Below, one piece after another: positions 10,587-21,070 of a DNA stretch of 64,000 bases. Below the pieces are notes generated by a model. That model saw only the letters and a program-made list of their open reading frames with translations, ran no database searches and was not told the origin of the DNA. Within the stretch, counting starts at the first letter, position 1. The number at the start of each line of letters is the position of its first letter. The stretch is from the NCBI GenBank assembly GCA_024867545.1, contig JANFNE010000025.1, positions 372,001-436,000 of the forward strand. Direction: 5' to 3'. Source of the DNA: Phytopythium helicoides (lineage: Eukaryota; Oomycota; Peronosporomycetes; Pythiales; Pythiaceae). The position numbers and the translations under genes were made by a program.

Positions 10587-11947
10587 ATGGTGCTCTCCTG
10601 TGGCTCGATCGTCCGCGCTGCCTGTGCTCTCCACGGCGATGCTCGCTGCTCGCGCGGCTGCTTCGTCGTCCAACACCTCGTTCATCGCCGCCGAGGCCTC
10701 CGACTACAACAACGGCGTCGTCAGCAGACTTCCTCGCCAACATTGCCAACGTTCGTGCTGATGGCGAGGCCTACGCCGTCTTCGACTGGGACAACACGTG
10801 CATGTTCGGCGACATCTCGTACACGTCGGTGTACTACCAGGTGGACAACCTGGACTTCCGCCTCACACCCGACCAGTTCGCGACGGTGTTCGCTCTCGGC
10901 TACAACGCGACCTCTAGTGACGAGTGCCTCGTGAACGGCACCAGCTCGGTGCTCGGTACGGATGTCAATGGCAACGACGTTACGCTCGCCACGGCGCTGA
11001 GCTCGACGGCCGCCGACTACAAGGTGCTGTACGACTCGTACATCGGTCCGTACTACAACCTGACCTCGGGCACGCCGGTGTCGCTCGAGGAGGCCAAGAG
11101 CACGACTGAGTACGCCAACTTCCGCGCCAAGTTCTCGTTCCTGTCGTTCGGCATGGAGGCCATGGACGGCGGCAACGACCACCTGCAGTGCGCCATGAAC
11201 ATCGCCATGACCATCTTCCCGCAGATGCTCGTGGGCATGACCGAGGCGGAGATCCGCACGATGATCAAGGCCAGCCTCCGCTCCAATCTGGCGGCTGCGC
11301 TGGATGCGCCGACGTACACGTCGACGGGCGATCTGCAGGTCGAGGGCAGCTACACGACCGGTCTGCGTCCGTTCAACGGCCAGGAGACGACCATGCGTGC
11401 GCTCCGCGACCACGGCGTGGATGTGTACATCATCAGCGCGTCGCCCCAGATCTTCGCTGAGGAGGCAGGAAACCTCCAGGGCCTCACCTACCTCGTTCCC
11501 AACACGAACGTGTTCGGCGTGCGCTTCACGTTTGATGACGCCGGCAAGTTCACGGGCGACCTGATCGACAACTACCCGATCACTTGGGGTCCGGGCAAGG
11601 CCACGATCGTGACGAGTATCATCAAGCAGTCGCACAACGAGAAGGCTCCGGTGTACTCGTCGGGTGACTCGGATGGCGACTGCGAGATGCTGGACACGGT
11701 GCGCGACGGCGTCGTGGACACCAACAACCGCCTCAAGAGCAACACCACGTGCATCAACGGCTTCTACCAGAAGGCGTGCACGTACTTTGGCTCCAAGGAG
11801 CCCGTGACGAACAACGCGTACCTGCTGCAGGGTCAGGACAAGGTGATCGGCTCGTGGATCCCAACAGGCTTCTCAACCACCGACGGCGTCGAGTACACCT
11901 CTGCCGTCACCTCTACCGACGGCTGCGCCACCTACAACCTCCTCTAA
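10587..11947 (+). CDS. Secreted HAD-superfamily phosphatase, phosphorylcholine phosphatase-like (copy 2, two +1 slips)
   Basis: This is a tandem paralogue of the gene at 8204, with the same start MVLSCGSIVRAA and the same HAD motifs (FDWDNTC, IISASPQ, GDSDGDCEML). The ATG at 10587 is in a different frame from the body of the protein. Comparison with copy 1 places single surplus bases at about 10619-10623 (ctgcctg), inside the signal peptide, and 10723-10728 (agcagac). After these the frame is clean to the TAA at 11947, giving 452 residues. A gene caller ignoring the slips would predict a false N-terminus reaching back to 10280. Differences from copy 1 are scattered and conservative, and all motif residues are kept, so both enzymes look active. 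Confidence 0.85.
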
Positions 11948-12233
11948 ACCGCGTGCTCTTCGCTGGAGCAGAGCTCCGCCCACTTGGTAATTTGAAAATG
12001 AAAAGAATCCATCCACTTCCGCTCATTGCCACAAGTTGCCTTTTACGCTCCGCTATAAATGCACGACCTGCACCCACTCCCTCTTTCACCACCTTCTAAT
12101 ACCCTCCATCAACAACTACCCCACGACCGTATATTCCTGTCTAAATCACCTGTCACTTCATATACCCTTCTGTAAGACATATATCTCGCGTGTCAGGAGC
12201 TCCTCGCCGGTCACTTTGAAACGGCCGAGCATC

Positions 12234-13746
12234 ATGATGCAGGCCATGGTGGTGCGCGGCCGGCGCCTGCCGCTCGCCACAAGCCCCGCAGCGCTCGCGC
12301 GCGGCCTCAGCACCAAGTTCGACGTGTCCGCAGGCCAGCTGAGCGCCTCTGGGCAGCCGATGCGCGTGGCGCTGGGCGCCAAGGCGGCCGCGGAGCTGCT
12401 GGGGCCGGCGGCGCGCGGCGCCGGCGTGAGCAAAATGCTGGTGGTGCGCGACCGCGACGCCGGCGCGGCCAGCCGCACGCAGTACGCCGAGTTCCTGCTC
12501 ATGCAGGCGGGCATCCCGGCCTTCCAGTTCACGCTGCCGCGCGACTGCGCCACGGCCGAGAGCGTCGAGCTGGGGCTCGACACGGCCGTGCGGGTCGGCG
12601 CGGATGGGGTGCTCGCGTTTGGAGGCGGCAGCGCGGCCGACATGGCGCGCAGCATCGCGCTGCTGCTCGCCAACGACGTCGACGTCAAGGAGCTGCTCAA
12701 GGTGGAGAGCTTTTTTTTTGTTGGAGACGTGGGTTGAGGAGCGCAGCGTGGTGACGGGGGACGCACGTGACCAACTTTACAGGGAGAAGCGGGAGATCTG
12801 CAGCCTGCGATGCCGCACTTCATTGTACCGACGATTGCAGGATCAGGCGCTGAGGTGTCCACGCAAGCGCTCGTGCTGGACGAGGACGAGGACCTGAAGC
12901 AGTCGCTGTCTCCGGTGCCGATCCTTCCCGAGGTGCGAGACACTGTCGCGATGCTCTATCATCAGCATTGCGTGCTCAACGAAATGCTGCTTGTATTCAC
13001 GCAGGTCGTGATCGTGGATCCGATGCTAGCTCTTAGCGTGCCGCTGGTGCCCACTGTGCAGGGAGCGCTCACAGCGCTGGGCCAGTGCATCGAGTCCTAC
13101 TTGCTCGGGTGCGCAGACCCGGCGACAGAGGCGCTCGCGCTCCAGGGAATTGAAGTGGTGGCAGCTGCACTCGCGACGCCGCTTGTGGAAGGCAAAATCG
13201 ACCTCAAGAGCGTCGATATGCGCGAGAAGCTCGCGCTCGCAAGCATGCTGGGCGGCTTTGCCGCCAACTCGTCGGGCTGTGGTGGAGCACACGCGATCGC
13301 AGTGGCCATGGGTGGTATCTCCGACTTACCGCATGCGCAGATCTCCTCGGCCTTCTTGCCGTTTGTATTCGACCAGTACGCAAAGTTGGCCGAGGACAAC
13401 GCGGGCGATGAGTTCTTCGACGAGCCTCAAGGATAAGCTGGAGCGCACAACCGATCGTCTGACTGCTGCCAGTGGCTTCCAAGGCGCATCGGTGGCTGCA
13501 TGGCTGCGCTATGTGTCATCTCGCTTCAACCTCCCGACGCCTGCGACGCTGGAACTTGACGACTCGATGGTTCGTGGGATTGTGGACCGCGCAGTTCTTC
13601 GCCAGGAGGCGACAATGGCTGTGCGAGGAGATGGGAATGGTGCCATATTGGAGAAGGAGGACCTCCGCGCCGTGCTCGACAGCGCTGTGAATATTGTCGG
13701 AAAAGTCGGACACCCCGAGCGAGCCGTGATGCTCGATTCGACTTGA
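12234..13746 (+). CDS. Iron-type alcohol dehydrogenase homologue, mitochondrial, altered metal site (3 exons, one +1 slip)
   Basis: Exons are 12234-12701, 12783-12932 and 13005-13746. The introns are 81 bp and 72 bp, both GT-AG, and the second is stop-free and in frame. The product would be about 452 residues, close to the mitochondrial hydroxyacid-oxoacid transhydrogenase (ADHFE1) length. The start, with RGRRLPLATSPAALARGLST, looks like a mitochondrial presequence. FGGGSAADMAR is the dinucleotide-binding loop and PTIAGSGAEVS the next family motif. In the metal-ligand motif normally GxDxLxHAxE the sequence is ALTALGQCIESY, replacing the Asp with Thr and the first His with Gln. The two later His (GGAHA and LPHAQ) remain. 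A surplus base at about 13424-13426 shifts the last 105 codons. Family is clear; iron-dependent catalysis is doubtful. Confidence 0.85.
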
Positions 13747-14291
13747 TGTTTCGTAATAGATTGGCCACGCGCGAGTTGATGCCCACACCAAGATTGGAAA
13801 GGACTGCTTCTAGTCACGCCGCCTATGATCATCACTGACACATGAACGAATCTGACCTTGTCATGAGCGGATCCTGAAGGCAATGCGCCACTTACGGATT
13901 TGCAGTGGCCATTAGTCCACGCTCCATCTCGGTCGACAAGAAAGTGTCGGCCCACCGAAACCCGTAAACTGTGCGTCCCAGAGACATGGACCTCCGGTTT
14001 GTCGAGAGAGTCTGCAAATCGCAGTGGAGTCAACAGCCCCATCACAAATCTTGGGCTTTGACGCTGTCCTCCCAGCCACATTTCGAGATGATGCGTGGTC
14101 TTGCCCGCCGGTCTCTTGACCTCGTTGAACTGTCCAGCTCCACTCGGCGCTGGTGAAGGATGCGTATACGCTACGCGCACAGTACTTGCTCTCTCCTGTT
14201 CCCTCTCGTCTTGCACGTACGTACTCGTTGATGCAAGCCATTCAGGCTTTTGCCGCTGACCCCTCAAGTGGGTACCAAGCCCTTCGCTGCA
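13747..14291. other. Intergenic region
   Basis: About 0.55 kb with no supported gene or repeat. Confidence 0.6.
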
Positions 14292-15539
14292 ATGGGCAAG
14301 CCTCGCTTCATTAGCCGCCCGCAGTACCGCGACCTCGAGGTGTCTGCGCACGACCGCGAGGGGCTGTTAGCTTTTGCCAACGCGTTCGTCGAGGGCTCTT
14401 TCCGCAAGTACGAGAGCTTCGTGGCGATCGACGGTCGATCCGTCAAGGACGCAGACTGGAAGCATGTCAAGTCTCGCGATGACCTCCACGCTTACGCCTC
14501 GCGACACTCTGCATCTAGACGCCGCGCTTCTCCCACGGACCTCACAGCTACCTACACCGCTCACAACGTCTCGGAGGGGGATTTCCCAGAGCTCCTTGCC
14601 GTAGGATCGATCACAGGACAGCTGGACGACCTCATGCTCGGTGTCACCAGTCCGTCGGTCGATATGATGCGCGTGCGAGCTGCTTACGTCGGCCCTGACC
14701 TGGAGAACGCAGCCTTGCTAGCAACGATTGTGCACCCGAAGACTTCCGACCCGTTCCGCTCGGTGACTGTCAAGTGGCTGAAGCTGGACCGCCGCGGGTC
14801 GGCCAAGCTGTTCAAGAACCGCGACGCTGTGTTGCTCGAGGCGACGGGAGTCCTCAGCTTCACAAATGGCGAGCGTATCGGATACCACGCCGTCCACTCG
14901 ATCGAGTTCCCCGAGACGAGCTCCATGTCTTCGTCTTGCATCCGAGCCAGAGTCGCTCACTGCGCGTTCTACCGACAGACCAACACGGACGAGATCGAGG
15001 TGTTTGCTACTGCTACGTTCGACGTCGGCGGACGGGATTTGCCGCGAGTCCTTGTCGTTCACGGCGCAGCAGAGATGATGCTCAACGCCTCCAAGAGTGT
15101 GCACTGCGGGCAAATGAAGAAGCTCGCCAACACACTGATGAAGCTGCCGGACGAGCCTCGATGCGTTGGTCCTGCTGCATGCGTCACCTGCGGCCGGGTA
15201 AGAAGCACGACGGGTATTCTAGGTGCGCTTGCAGACCGCCGCAAGAGCGTTTGCCGCTTGTGCTTTGGTGTCGTGTGCTACTCGTGCCGCGTTCGTGAGA
15301 AGATGGCGTTCTTCACACCTCAGGATGGTCTCGTGTTGTCCAAGCTGTCGTTTTGCACGCACTGCGTCACGGCACATGCACATACGAGTCCGCACGAAGC
15401 GGCAGTCGCGCAAGCGGACGAAGGACGCCCCAGGGCGTGGCGTGTATCGGTCATTCGCCTTTTCTTTGCTGTCTGCGGCGTCAACTCGCCCGTCGGGAGA
15501 GGACTGACGGCGCGCAGTCGAGCCCAGGGTCATATTTGA
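14292..15539 (+). CDS. START-like domain and FYVE-type zinc-finger protein
   Basis: This 415-residue frame has no introns. The N-terminal two thirds (through about residue 290) resembles the START-like lipid-binding region common in oomycete FYVE proteins. It is followed by a Cys-rich finger at about residues 300-370: CVTCGRVRS, then CRLCFGVVCYSCRVREKM, then FCTHCV. This fits eight metal-ligand cysteines in FYVE-like spacing, although the basic R(R/K)HHCR signature is degenerate (VCYSCRVRE). FYVE proteins bind PtdIns3P on endosomes; the weak signature makes lipid binding uncertain. The ATG at 14292 (MGKPRFISRPQYRDLEV) was chosen as the first in-frame ATG. The last 45 or so residues have no family character and could be readthrough of a missed splice or slip. 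Confidence 0.75.
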   Translation: MGKPRFISRPQYRDLEVSAHDREGLLAFANAFVEGSFRKYESFVAIDGRSVKDADWKHVKSRDDLHAYASRHSASRRRASPTDLTATYTAHNVSEGDFPELLAVGSITGQLDDLMLGVTSPSVDMMRVRAAYVGPDLENAALLATIVHPKTSDPFRSVTVKWLKLDRRGSAKLFKNRDAVLLEATGVLSFTNGERIGYHAVHSIEFPETSSMSSSCIRARVAHCAFYRQTNTDEIEVFATATFDVGGRDLPRVLVVHGAAEMMLNASKSVHCGQMKKLANTLMKLPDEPRCVGPAACVTCGRVRSTTGILGALADRRKSVCRLCFGVVCYSCRVREKMAFFTPQDGLVLSKLSFCTHCVTAHAHTSPHEAAVAQADEGRPRAWRVSVIRLFFAVCGVNSPVGRGLTARSRAQGHI

Positions 15540-15826
15540 TCCGGTTGCAATGCTGTCAGAATCTTCGTGGTCTCTACCATCGTGGGGCAATCAATAGCAT
15601 ATAGACCGCAGTAGTACAAAGCACCACCACCTTGCAACTCCTGGGCTCGACGACGTCACATTCGATCTGTAGCAAATCTAGTCACTGTACAACAAGCTCG
15701 AACGAAATGAGCTCACAATGAATGAGAAACAATGTTGTTGAAGTCACACGAAAGTGGTGAGAAACACGCATCAAATCATTTCGGAGTTGCGTTGTCCTCA
15801 CGCTGGAGCTCGCTTCGTCGAATCGC

Positions 15827-16771
15827 TCACTCGGTACGGTTGGTTTGTGTCGTTCGTCCGTACGCTGTTTTCTTCGTTGCAGTCTCTTCAGTGCCGAAGC
15901 TAGAAGTAGTCGGAAGCGGAGTTTCGGAGCGGCGGTAGGACCCTTCGTTGGTATCGGCTCGTTCGTAGCTTGTGTTTTTGTCTCGCTTGTCGTGCACGCT
16001 GCGGTGGCGAATTCCCTTGCTAGACCGACGCCATTGCACCCAGATTCCCATCACAAACAGCAGCAAAGTCGCCGTCAGGTACGCCCACCAAGCCCCTGGA
16101 ATGTTGTAGATCCACTCGCTCCCACTTCGACCACGGAATCGCTCCATGTCGGCTGCATTCGGGTACTTGCCAACGAAATAGCCGATTCCCCAGATAATTG
16201 AAGTCGCACCGATGAAGCTCGTCGCCATGATCAACAGCGGCTTCTCAAGCTTCCACGTCAATGCACCGCCAATGAGTCCGAAGACCACAACGAAGATGAC
16301 AAACATGATGCCCGGATGACTCGGGATGAACGCGTAGGCGAATGAAACTTGACACAGGAACGCGACGAATATGCCTGCCATCATGCCAACAAGAAACACA
16401 CCGAGCGCGTAGGCAAAGACTGCGAGCACGCCGCCTCCGATACCAGCGAGTACGAACGCGATCCACTCAACCGTTGGCATCCACGAGAACGATGCGAATG
16501 CGAACTCGACGATAATGGCAGCAATCAGCCCGGCGACCATGAAGCCGCTCAAGAAGATTGTCAGTCGCAGCAGTCGGTAGCCAAAGAAGCAGACAAACGT
16601 GCCGACGATCAGCGCCAAAATGGCCGCGATAGTCGGCACCACCTGGATCTGTCCGTACGAGCCAAGTACTGAGCCCGCGATCGTGACAGGCGTAAAGCCG
16701 AGCATGGAGGCCGCCGCAACGAAGTAGACGCCGAGGTAGCGAGGCAGGAAGAGCGACATCGTCATCGTCAT
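15827..16771 (-). CDS. TMEM198/TM7SF3-family multi-pass membrane protein
   Basis: The product is about 314 residues. The start segment SLFLPRYLGVYFVAAASMLG is hydrophobic and could be a signal peptide or first membrane segment. Roughly seven further hydrophobic helices follow, including AAILALIVGTFVCFFGYRLL, FVLAGIGGGVLAVFAYALGV and HPGIMFVIFVVVFGLIGGAL. Gly-rich helix pairs and the loop FGYRLLRLTIFLSGF are typical of the TM7S3/TM198 domain. The cytosolic tail of about 80 residues is Arg/Ser/Thr-rich with YxR repeats (TSYERAD, GSYRRSE), suitable for phosphorylation. The start at 16771 opens a run of three Met codons. The frame stays open to 16867, and a second short frame (MASFGFLCDRRF, reading from 16889) lies just upstream in another frame, so the true N-terminus is unsure. 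Molecular role is unknown. Confidence 0.75.
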   Translation of the reverse strand: MTMTMSLFLPRYLGVYFVAAASMLGFTPVTIAGSVLGSYGQIQVVPTIAAILALIVGTFVCFFGYRLLRLTIFLSGFMVAGLIAAIIVEFAFASFSWMPTVEWIAFVLAGIGGGVLAVFAYALGVFLVGMMAGIFVAFLCQVSFAYAFIPSHPGIMFVIFVVVFGLIGGALTWKLEKPLLIMATSFIGATSIIWGIGYFVGKYPNAADMERFRGRSGSEWIYNIPGAWWAYLTATLLLFVMGIWVQWRRSSKGIRHRSVHDKRDKNTSYERADTNEGSYRRSETPLPTTSSFGTEETATKKTAYGRTTQTNRTE

Positions 16772-17447
16772 GGCCTCGCGGGTCGCCGTCGAATTCAGAA
16801 ATGACCGAGCGCGGAGGCGATCAGGGCCATAACGGCGTTGAGAAGCTTGAGAAAGCGCCTGTCGCACAAGAAGCCGAAAGATGCCATTTTAGTCGAACGA
16901 GTGCGGCGGCGAAATATCGCGACTCAAGCTCCAGATAGCTAGCAAACGCCGATGCAAACGTCCTCGCAGGATCTCTCATGACAAGCATGGAGCTGGAGTG
17001 CCTCGTTGAAGGTTACTGTCTCCGATTTTGTATTGTTGCTGATATTGAGGATGGGTTTTTCAAACCAAACTCTTTGCGCATGAGGATCAAAGTCCACACA
17101 AAGAGATTGGAGATGCGCTGTTGTGGAGATCCGATGTGTAAACGCCAATACCGACGGTATCTGGCACTTGAGCTTCCAGGTTTGAAGAGCTCATGGTCAA
17201 GATATTATGCTGCCGTTACGGCAACACTTTCTCAGCAAGTTTGACTTCGAAGCGACGCATTGGTAGAAACCACGATTTTGGTGTTCATGGGTGATGCGAC
17301 GCGTTGCTTGCCATCCGGGATACCAGTGCAGGTAAACGACATCGCATCGCATTGCGACCCAGCATGAAGAGCTCAAGTACAATAATTCGATCAGGTGCAC
17401 GCGTTCGTGTGTGCTCCAGTTCAAAAGCCCGGTAGTGGTTTTCCTTC
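16772..17447. other. Divergent intergenic region
   Basis: About 0.68 kb between the minus-strand TMEM198-like gene and the plus-strand kinesin-like gene. No gene is supported, but a missed first exon of the kinesin-like gene could lie here. Confidence 0.5.
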
Positions 17448-20400
17448 ATGACGACGATCCATAGGATTTCAACTTACATGAATTGTGAAGATAAATCGTC
17501 ACTTCGTGTCCGTGACAACGGCACCATCGATGTTGTGCGAGGAGATGAGGTAGGATACAGTAGCTTGCTCACTGACGTGTACCCTGCAACTAACTTTCTC
17601 CAGACAGCGAGTGCTCGATTCGATTGTGTAGTTCAGCCGCCTTTGACTACAGAGAATGCTATTATCGAGCGCACCATTCAACCTCTCGTGAGCTCTTGCA
17701 TCGAAGGCGTCAACGTGAATATGCTATCGATCGGTTCGACAAAAGCGCTCGAGAAGAATGGTCTATTTGAGACTTCTCATCGTGGAAGTATTGCAAGCTC
17801 GGTCTTTCAGACCTTGGTCGAGGAGTTAGAGTCAAAAAGTGCGCGGTATGCCGCTCTAGCCACTGGGTTCGGGAATGGGTCTCCACCAAGGATAAGTGGG
17901 AGTAGCTCTGATCGCGTCGTCGCACTTCGCTATACTCTCCGAATTTCGCTTGCAGACGTCGGTGACGGCTCGATCGCTGTACGTGTCCATATATTCACAG
18001 CATCACTCTTGATGGGCTAGCTCACCATTTCTTACGTTGGCATAGGATTTGCTGTCTACCTCTTCAGAAAGTATTGGTGACGCCAACGAACCAATCAATT
18101 ACCTCTCAACAAAACTGTCGCCCCAGCTCCACCCCATTTTCGGAGTGCACATCCGAAACTTAACACTGTCACCGTCACTTGGATCTGCATCCTCCTTTGA
18201 ACAACTTATCACGGTAGGACTAGATGCTAGGCACGTGGGCGATTATTCCAGCGAGGGCAAAGGTGGCAGCGTATTCCTTCGTGTACGTTCCTATGCTTGC
18301 TAGCAGAGCTGTTCTTGGTTTCTCACGAAGAGAACGCTGCAGATCATGGTATCTCAAAACTTTTTGTATCAAGACGGGAAAGAACAGGAGACGGCATCGT
18401 GCTTTGACCTCGCAGAATTGCCTGCCACAAATCCTCTTGCTCGAGTAAGTATTTGCACATTTACTTGCTTGCAAGTTCTTTAGCTAATGATCCTGGCACC
18501 AGCCCGAGACAAGTGTCCGAGTTTCTGAAAGCTCTCTGCAACTAAACACAATCGAGGCGTTCAATCGAGTCGTCGAGGCGCTGGCGCAATGCGATCATAA
18601 ACGTATACGAAGCCATCTCCAGCGTCGTGGCCCCTTACTAAATCTTGATTCTGAGACTCTCGAGATGTTAGCTAGAGTTCCATTTGCATCCACAGCATTG
18701 ACTCAGCTGCTCCAAGAGGCTCTAGGGGGATCAACTCTTTCGCTGGCACTATTCTTCATTGCTTCTGGGGATTTCCTTGGGTCTAAGGCAACACTTCAGC
18801 TCGCTCAAAAAATCTCTTTGGTTCACAATTATCCGGTCACCAACTCAACAACGATCCAGGGTCTTCGTTGGCGTCATCTCGCCGAACTAGCTGCACAAAC
18901 GTACAGTGCAAAAAAGCATATAGGAGTCACAAGCATTCCGCTCACAAACCTTGGTTCTGATCAATTGAATTGTGACGATGAGTCTGTAGATGAAGTGTTT
19001 CAAGAAAATCGACTTCTCCGAGAAGATCGACAAAAGCTGCTGACTGCCATGGGTGCGTTGAAGTCCAAATATCGTGCGTTATTCGATGGAGAAATCGAAG
19101 TCCGCAAGGAGCTGCTGGCGTCCGAGCAGGAAAAGCTCTCGCTAGGACGAGCGTTCGTGCAACTTCAGCAAGACAAGGCTCAACAGCTCCAGGCACTCGA
19201 TGCGGCCAAGTTTGAGATTGAGCACAAACTCATCGAAGCAGAACAACTAGTACTTGAGCTTCAACAAGACGACAGCAAGAAAGCCACGCAGATCGAGGAT
19301 CTATGCGCGAAAATGGCCGATTTGGTTCGAGAAAAGGCAAAGCTGGCCGAGGATATGGCGCAATTGCAAACTCACGCTAGAGATTTGGAGAAAGAATTGG
19401 AACGCGAAGCAAAAAAGAACCAGCAGCTGAGTCTCGAGCTGATCGTAGCAGTCAACCAGAAGCTCAAGCTTCAATCAGAGCGAGACACTGTCGATGCGGA
19501 ACGAAAAGCGGGAGGGGGCCATGTGGAGACACTCGAGCGTGAAATAGAGGCTGTCAAGACAGAGAGTTTGGAGCTGCGGCGGAAGTGCTCGACATTGATC
19601 GCTGAGGCTGAGGAAACTCGGAAGGAACTAGCACGGAAAGAAGTTGAACTAGAGCGGTTGACACTTGCAAACACAACAGAGCGCCTGCACCGGCAGCAAG
19701 AAGTACAGGCAGTTGATCAACAGCATAGCGCACGTTCGGGCCAACTTTCAAGCGCGTTAGAAGTAGAGCGAGCGACGTTCGTGAGTGAGAAGCGTGCTCT
19801 AGCGATGCAACTTGAACGGGCACTAGTCGAGAGCAAACAGCTCTCAAAAGAAAAAGAGGAGCTTGTTGCCGCGTGGATGGCCAAATCAAGCGAGAGCGAA
19901 GAGCTTCGAGTTCGTAACGAGCGGCTTAGTGCCGAGGCCCAATCCCAAGTGGAGCTTTTTCGCGTGAAATTGCTGCGCCTTGACGACGCGGCAAAAGCAA
20001 GCAGTGGTGGTGTCGGCGGTGATACCAATAGCTTCGCTTTAGATGAGCTCATTCAATCATATCAATCTCGAGAGCAGTCGTTGAGGAGGGAGCTGGAGAG
20101 AAGCGAGGCAGAACGTATGTTGCTGGTCAAACGATTGAGTGCTGGTTTAGATGGAAGAACTGGGAGACGTTTGGCGGGGCGTGACGGCATAAACGCAAAC
20201 GATGATCAGCGCGCTGACGCAGGCATTGAAGAGTTGATTGCGGAAGTCGAGAGGCTAAAAGAGCAACTATCGGAGTCGGAACAAAGTGTGGCGGACGCAC
20301 TGGAACAACGAGCAGCCCAGGTTCTAGCAACGACCGAGAGCGAGCGATGTCTCCAGCGGGTATCAAAAGATCGCGACAACTTGGAACTCAGGTGTCGTGA

Positions 20401-20922
20401 GCTGGAGCAGACTGTTGAAATGATGAAACGAGGTAGGGAGACAGCAAGTCGCGGTGCAGATTCAAAAGCTGCTGCCTCAATCGCTCAGATGCACGCAACG
20501 CTCGTGCAACAGATTGAAGAAGTTCGACGTTTGACACTAGCAGCAGCAGCGTCGCAGCAAACAGCTCCTCAGACGAATGATGCTTCCAATCAACAAACTC
20601 ACGAGCAATCCAAAGGCTACGCCAGCACACCTCGAGATGGCGTTGATCGGAATGACATGCCAGAGCGAGAGATGGCCAAGTTGCGCGACGATAATAGACA
20701 GCTGGCCGCTAGATTACGAGACGGCAAGAACCAATGGGCAAAGAGCATCGAGGAATCGGAGCGGAGGTGCGCAGGGCTGCTCACCAAAAACGCAATGCTG
20801 ACAGAAGAGAACCATCACTTGCTCCGACGGGTCAAGGTAAGAGTCAACAGAACAGCCAGCCATCAAGGGTGCAACTGACCGATGACTCGTGAATACAGCA
20901 ATTACTTGCGGACACGCGGTGA
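17448..20922 (+). CDS. Kinesin-like protein with degenerate (pseudo-)motor domain and long coiled coil, 5 exons
   Basis: Exons are 17448-17978, 18046-18282, 18343-18444, 18503-20836 and 20899-20922. Introns of 67, 60, 58 and 62 bp are all GT-AG and phase 0, giving 1075 residues. The kinesin fold is recognisable: FDCVVQPPLTTENAIIERTI and QPLVSSCIEGVN (beta3/alpha1 region), IRNLTLSPSLGSASSFEQLI (loop before switch I), VPFASTALTQLLQEALGGST (alpha4-alpha5 region). All nucleotide motifs are lost. The P-loop position reads IGSTKALEKNG (95-105), switch I SSRSH reads SSEGKGG (245-251), and switch II DLAGSE reads DLAELP (278-283). About 600 residues of heptad-rich coiled coil follow. It probably cannot hydrolyse ATP and may act as a microtubule-linked scaffold, as known for KIF26 and VAB-8 type kinesins. 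A 5' exon with the first beta-strand may be missing. Confidence 0.8.
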
Positions 20923-21070
20923 ATGAATGACAGCGAACTCACTCCATCCGCCCGGCGATAGCCTTCCATTTACATGATCGGGGTCCCGATCGGTTCTAAA
21001 TACCGAAAACACGCACTTCTACACCATTCCCACTCACCACGCACGACACTTGACGACCCTGGAGAACTCG

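Noticed and set aside
10721..11635. Long minus-strand frame of 304 codons
   Set aside because: Antisense shadow of HAD copy 2; Arg/Val/His-rich composition typical of the mirrored GC-rich codon pattern.
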